Below, piece by piece: positions 58,001-64,000 of a DNA stretch of 64,000 nt. The notes beneath the pieces were generated by a model, which was given only the letters and a program-made list of their open reading frames with translations, had not been told where the DNA came from and searched no databases. Each line of letters begins with the position of its first letter. Position 1 is the stretch's first letter. Source of the stretch: Patiria miniata (lineage: Eukaryota > Echinodermata > Asteroidea > Valvatida > Asterinidae); contig NW_024037074.1 of the NCBI RefSeq assembly GCF_015706575.1, positions 2,108,001-2,172,000 on the forward strand. Direction: 5' to 3'. The translations under genes were made by a program, and so were the position numbers.

Positions 58001-61000
58001 TAACTATAAAGTTACAATTTATCCAAAAAGCAATAACATTTTAAAATCTAAAATTTCCTCCCTGGATTTGAACCCACAACCTTCAGATTTAGAGTCAGCA
58101 GTCCTTACCGTTGGACTAACCATAATTTCACACTTTTTAGTGGTTACAAATTAACTATGAAGTTACAATTTATCCAAAAAGAAATAACATTTTAAAATCT
58201 AAAATTTCCACCCTGGATTTGAACCCACAACCTTCAGATTTCGAGTCAGCAGTCCATACCATTGGACTAAGCATAATTTCACACTTTTTTAGTGGTTACA
58301 AATTAACTATAAAGTTACAATTTATCCAAAAAGAAATAGTATTTTAAAATCTAAAATTTCCACCCTGGATTTGAACCCACTACCTTCAGATTTAGAGTCA
58401 GCAGTCCATATCATTGGACTAAGCATAATTTCACACTTTTTAGTGGTTACAAATTAACTATTAAGTTTCAATTTACCCAAAAAGAAATAAAATTTTAAAA
58501 TCTAAAATTTCCACCCTGGATTTGAACCCGCAACCTTCAGATTTAGAGTCAGCAGTCCATACCGTTGCACACAGCATAATTTCACACTTTTTAGTGGTTA
58601 CAAATTAACTGTAAAGTTTCAATTTACCTTAAAAGAAATACAATTTTAAAATCTAAAATTTCCACCCTGGATTTGAACCCACAACCTTCAGATTTCGAGT
58701 CAGCAGTCTGTACCATTGGACTAAGCATCATTTCACACTTTTTCAGTGGTTACAAATTAACTATAAAGTTACAATTTATCCAAAAAGAAATAACATTTTA
58801 AAATCTAAAATTTCCACCCTGGATTTGAACCCGCAACCTTCAGATTTAGAGTCAGCAGTCCGTACCGTTGGACTAAGCATAATTTCACACTTTTTTAGTG
58901 GTTACAAATTAACTATGAAGTTACAATTTATCCAAAAAGAAATAACATTTTAAAATCTAAAATTTCCACCCTGGATTTCAACCCACAACCTTCAGATTTC
59001 GAGTCAGCAGTCCATACCATTGGACTAAGCATAATTTCACACTTTTTAGTGGTTACGCATTAACTATAAAGTTTCATTTTACCCAAAAGAAAGAAAATTT
59101 TAAAATCTAAAATTTCCACCCTGGATTTGAACCCACAACCTTCAGATTTAGAGTCAGCAGTCCGTACCGTTGGACTAACCAGAATTTCACACTTTTTTAG
59201 TGGTTACAAATTAACTATAAAGTTTCATTTTACCCAAAAAGAAATAACATTTTAAAATCTAAAATTTCCACCCTGGATTTGAACCCACAACCTTCAGATT
59301 GAGAGTCAGCAGTCCATATCATTGGACTAAGCATAATTTCACACTTTTTAGTGGTTACAAATTAACTATAAGTTTCAATTTACCCAAAAAGAAATAAATT
59401 TTTAAATCTAAAATTTCCACCCTGGATTTGAACCCGCAACCTTCAGATTTAGAGTCAGCAGTCCATACCGTTGCACTAAGCATAATTTCACACTTTTTAG
59501 TGGTTACAAATTAACTATAAAGTTTCAATTTACCCAAAAAGAAATAAATTTTAAAATCTAAAATGTCCACCCTGGATTTGAACCCACAACCTTCAGATTT
59601 AGAGTCAGCAAACCGTACCGTTGGACTAACCATAATTTCACACTTTTTTAGTGGTTACAAATTAACTATAAAGTTACAATTTATCCAAAAAGCAATAACA
59701 TTTTAAAATCTCAAATTTTCTCCCCTGATTTGAACCCACAACCTTCAGATTTAGAGTCAGCAGTCCGTACTGTTGGACTAAGCATAATTTCACACTTTTT
59801 AGTGGTTACAAATTAACTATAAAGTTACAATTCATCCAAAAAGAAATAACATTTTAAAATCTAAAATTTCCACCCTGGATTTGAACCCACAACCTTCAGA
59901 TTTAGAGTCAGCAGTCCATACCATTACACTAAGCATAATTTCACACTTTTTAGTGGTTACTAATTAACTATAAAGTTTCAATTTGCCCAAAAAGAATAAA
60001 ATTTTAAAATCTAAAATTTCCACCCTGGATTTGAACCCACAACCTTCAGATTTAGAGTCAGCAGTCCGTACCGTTGGACTTACCATAATTCACACTTTTT
60101 TAGTGGTTACAAATTAACTATAAAGTTACAATTTATCCAAAAAGCAATAACATATTAAAATCTAAAATTTCCTCCCTGGATTTGAACCCACAACCTTCAG
60201 ATTTAGAGTCAGCAGTCCGTACCGTTGGACTAAGCATAATTTCACACACTTTTTAGTGGTTACAAATTAACTATAAGTTACAATTCATCCAAAAAGAAAT
60301 AACATTTTAAAATCTAAAATTTCCACCCTGGATTTGAACCCACAACCTTCAGATTTCGAGTCAGCAGTCCATACCATTGGACTAAGCATAATTTCACACT
60401 TTTTAGTGGTTACGCAATTAACTATAAAGTTTCATTTCACCCAAAAGAAATAAAATTTTAAAATCTAAAATTCCCACCCTGGATTTGAACCCACAACCTT
60501 CAGATTTAGAGTCAGCAGTCCATATCATTGAACTAAGCGTAATTTCACACTCTCTTAGTGGTTACAAATTAAGTATTAAGTTTCAATTTACCCAAAAAGA
60601 AATAAAATTTTAAAATGTAAAATTTCCACCCTGGATTTGAACCCACAACTTTCAGATTTAGAGTCAGCAGTCCATACCATTGGACTAAGCATAATTTCAC
60701 ACTTTTTAGTGGTTACGCAATTAACTATAAAGTTTCATTTTACCCAAAAGACATAGAATTTTAAAATCTAAAATTTCCACCCTGGATTTGAACCCGCAAC
60801 CTTCAGATTTAGAGTCAGCAGACCGTACTGTTGGACTAAGCATAATTTCACACTTTTTAGTGGTTACAAATTAACAATAAAGATTCAATTTACCCCAAAA
60901 GACATAGAATTTTAAAACTAAAATGTCCACCCTGGATTTGAACCCACAACCTTCAGGTTTAGAGTCAGCAGTCCGTACCGTTGGACTAAGCATAATTTCA

Positions 61001-64000
61001 CACTTTTTTAGTGGTTACAAATTAACTATAAAGTTACAATTTATCCAAAAAGAAATAACATTTTAAAATCTAAAATTTCTTCCTGGATTTGAACCCGCAA
61101 CCTTCAGATTTAGAGTCAGCAGTCCGTACCGTTGGACTAAGCATAATTTCACACTTTTTAGTGGTTAAGAAATTAACTATAAAGTTTCAATTTAACCAAA
61201 AAGACAAAGAATTTTAAAATCTAAAATTCCCACCCTGGATTTGAACCCACAACCTTCAGATTTAGAGTCAGCAGTCCGTACCGTTGGACTAACCATAATT
61301 TCACACTTTTTTAGTGGTTACAAATTAACTATAAAGTTACAATTTATCCAAAAACAATAACATTTTAAAATCTAAAATTTCCTCCCAGGATTTGAACCCA
61401 CAACCTTAGATTCAGAGTCAGCAGTCCGTACCGTTGGACTAAGCATAATTTCACACTTTTTTAGTGGTTACAAATTAACTATAAAGTTACAATTTATCCA
61501 AAAAGAAATAGTATTTTAAAATCTAAAATTTCCACCCTGGATTTGAACCCACTACCTTCAGATTTAGAGTCAGCAGTCCATATCATTGGACTAAGCATAA
61601 TTTCACACTTTCTAGTGGTTACAAATTAACTATTAAGTTTCAATTTACCCAAAAAGAAATAAATTTTAAAATCTAAAATTTCCACCCTGGATTTGAACCC
61701 GCAACCTTCAGATTTAGAGTCAGCAGTCCATACCGTTGCACACAGCATAATTTCACACTTTTTAGTGGTTACAAATTAACTGTAAAGTTTCAATTTACCT
61801 AAAAGAAATACAATTTTAAAATCTAAAATTTCCACCCTGGATTTGAACCCACAACCTTCAGATTTCGAGTCAGCAGTCCATACCATTGGACTAAGCATCA
61901 TTTCACACTTTTTCAGTGGTTACAAATTAACTATAAAGTTACAATTTATCCAAAAAGAAATAACATTTTAAAATCTAAACTTTCCACCCTGGATTTGAAC
62001 CCACAACCTTCAGCTTTCAATGCAGCAGTCCATACCCTTAGACTATTATAGCATAATTTCACACTTTTTAGTGGTTAAGAAATTAACTATAAAGTATCAA
62101 TTTAACGTAAAAAACAAAGAATTTTAAAATCTAAAATTTCCACCCAGGATTTGAACCTGCAACCTTTAGATTGAGAGTCAGCAGTCCGTACCGTTGGACT
62201 AAGCATAATTTCACACTTTTAGTGGTTACAAATTAACTATAAAGTTACAATTTATCCAAAAAGAATAACATTTTAAAATCTAAAATTCCTCCCTGGATTT
62301 GAACCCACAACCTTCAGATTTAGAGTCAGCAGTCCGTACCGTTGGACTAAGCATAATTTCACACTTTTTTAGTGGTTACAAATTAACTATAAAGTTACAA
62401 TTTATCCAAAAAGAAATAACATTTTAAAATCTAAAATTTCTTCCCTGGATTTGAACCCGCAACCTTCAGATTTAGAGTCAGCAGTCCGTACCGTTGGACT
62501 AAGCATAATTTCACACTTTTTAGTGGTTAAGAAATTAACTATAAAGTTTCAATTTAACCAAAAAGACAAAGAATTTTAAAATCTAAAATTTCCCACCCTG
62601 GATTTGAACCCACAACCTTCAGATTTAGAGTCAGCAGTCCGTACCGTTGGACTAACATAATTTCACACTTTTTTAGTGGTTACAAATTAACTATAAAGTT
62701 ACAATTTATCCAAAAAGCAATAACATTTTAAAATCTAAAATTTCCTCCCAGGATTTGAACCCACAACCTTTAGATTCAGAGTCAGCAGTCCGTACCGTTG
62801 GACTAAGCATAATTTCACACTTTTTTAGTGGTTACAAATTAACTATAAAGTTACAATTTATCCAAAAAGAATAGTATTTTAAAATCTAAAATTTCCACCC
62901 TGGATTTGAACCCACTACCTTCAGATTTAGAGTCAGCAGTCCATATCATTGGACTAAGCATAATTTCACACTTTCTTAGTGGTTACAAATTAACTATTAA
63001 GTTTCAATTTACCCAAAAAGAAATAAAATTTTAAAATCTAAAATTTCCACCCTGGATTTGAACCCGCAACCTTCAGATTTAGAGTCAGCAGTCCATACCA
63101 TTGCACACAGCATAATTTCACACTTTTTAGTGGTTACAAATTAACTGTAAAGTTTCAATTTACCTTAAAAGAAATACAATTTTAAAATCTAAAATTTCCA
63201 CCCTGGATTTGAACCCACAACCTTCAGATTTCGAGTCAGCAGTCCATACCATTGGACTAAGCATCATTTCACACTTTTTCAGTGGTTACAAATTAACTAT
63301 AAAGTTACAATTTATCCAAAAAGAAATAACATTTTAAAATCTAAAATTTCCACCCTGGATTTGAACCCACAACCTTCAGCTTTCAATGCAGCAGTCCATA
63401 CCCTTAGACTATTATAATTTCACACTTTTTAGTGGTTAAGAAATTAACTATAAAGTATCAATTTAACGTAAAAAACAAAGAATTTTAAAATCTAAAATTT
63501 CCACCCAGGATTTGAACCTGCAACCTTTAGAGTCAGCAGTCCGTACCGTTGGACTAAGCATAATTTCACACTTTTTTAGTGGTTACAAATTAACTATAAA
63601 GTTACAATTTATCCAAAAAGAAATAACATTTTAAAATCTAAAATTTCCTCCCTGGATTTGAACCCACAACCTTCAGATTTAGAGTCAGCAGTCCGTACCG
63701 TTGGACTAAGCATAATTTCACACTTTTTAGTGGTTACAAATTAACTATAAAGTTTCAATTTACCCAAAAAGACATAGAATTTTAAAATCTAAAATATTCA
63801 CCCTGGATTTGAACCCGCAACCTTCAGATTTAGAGTCAGCAGTCCATACCATTGGACTTTTATAATTTCACACTTTTTAGTGGTTAAGAAATTAACTATA
63901 AAGTTTCAATTTAACCTAAAAGACAAAGAATTTTAAAATCTAAAATTTCCACCCTGGATTTGAACCTGCAACCTTTAGATTTAGAGTCAGCAGTCCGTAC
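49061..64000 (-). repeat. tRNA-like tandem satellite, ~150-bp monomer, ~100 copies, continuing off the window
   Basis: Landmarks GGATTTGAACCC and TTGGACTAAGCATAATTTC recur about every 147-156 bp to the last base. Read on the minus strand, a monomer contains TAGTCCAACGG, a full match to the Pol III A box (TRGYNNARNNG). After 33 bp follows GGTTCAAATCC, a full match to the B box (GGTTCRANNCC). Then come runs of TTTT and TTTTT within about 45 bp. The anticodon-arm region reads like a decayed tRNA (ACTCTAAATC or ACTCGAAATC variants), but the acceptor ends do not pair, so these are not functional tRNAs. Left-edge monomers (49.1-49.5 kb) are the most diverged. Small open frames such as those reading NPQPSDLESAV are repeat artefacts. 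Confidence 0.97.
57911..57965 (-). promoter_or_regulatory. representative internal Pol III promoter (A and B boxes) in one satellite monomer
   Basis: On the minus strand, A box TAGTCCAACGG spans 57965-57955 and B box GGTTCAAATCC spans 57921-57911, with 33 bp between them, a normal tRNA spacing. T-runs follow below 57905. Most monomers share this; a subset with GTTGCACACAGCATAA has lost the A-box match. Confidence 0.7.

Noticed and set aside
49061..64000. Short open frames reading NPQPSDLESAV...ISHF across the array
   Set aside because: They are frames of the tRNA-like satellite, interrupted at each indel; there is no independent coding signal.
49061..64000. CRISPR-like repeat/spacer array
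   Set aside because: The period is about 150 bp and the whole monomer is conserved, with no variable spacers; the genome is animal.
49061..64000. Cluster of functional tRNA genes
   Set aside because: A and B boxes fit, but the acceptor stem does not pair, the T stem is broken and the anticodon stem is mismatched.

Overview
This is nuclear DNA from an animal. It has short exons with GT/AG borders and long repeat-filled introns, and very little of it is coding. A Penelope-like element, CR1/jockey-type LINE remnants, several tRNA-derived SINE families and many small inverted-repeat transposons point to a marine invertebrate. An echinoderm or another invertebrate deuterostome is my best guess, but this is inference and not proven here.

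Layout. 1-1.93 kb: 3' part of a Penelope-like element (reverse transcriptase plus GIY-YIG endonuclease) with a hammerhead-like motif near its end. 1.94-2.59 kb: the last two exons of an unrecognised plus-strand gene. 6.7-9.5 kb: a 223-bp satellite. 9.8-11.8 kb: a large palindrome. 14.4-35.8 kb: minus-strand exons of three conserved genes, TRMT2A (5' end), ZW10 (3' part) and IFT56/TTC26 (3' end), in that transcriptional order. All three are incomplete in this window. The large TRMT2A intron holds a 2-kb TIR element, a dead LINE and a 141-bp tandem repeat. 36-43.6 kb: a cluster of hairpin transposons, nested inside one another with 9-bp target-site duplications. 43.8-48.6 kb: plus-strand exons of an unrecognised zinc-finger/coiled-coil gene. 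A minus-strand copy of the exon seen at 1.9 kb follows at 48.7 kb. 49.06-64 kb (window end): about 100 tandem monomers of ~150 bp, each carrying on the minus strand a tRNA-like internal Pol III promoter (A box, B box) followed by T-runs.

Functionally, ZW10 (kinetochore and Golgi-ER tethering), IFT56 (ciliary transport) and TRMT2A (tRNA/rRNA uridine methylation) are housekeeping genes with no obvious joint pathway. Their clustering looks positional. The most unusual content is the tRNA-like satellite and the nested hairpin elements. Because the genes lack exons, either local rearrangement or assembly problems should be kept in mind.
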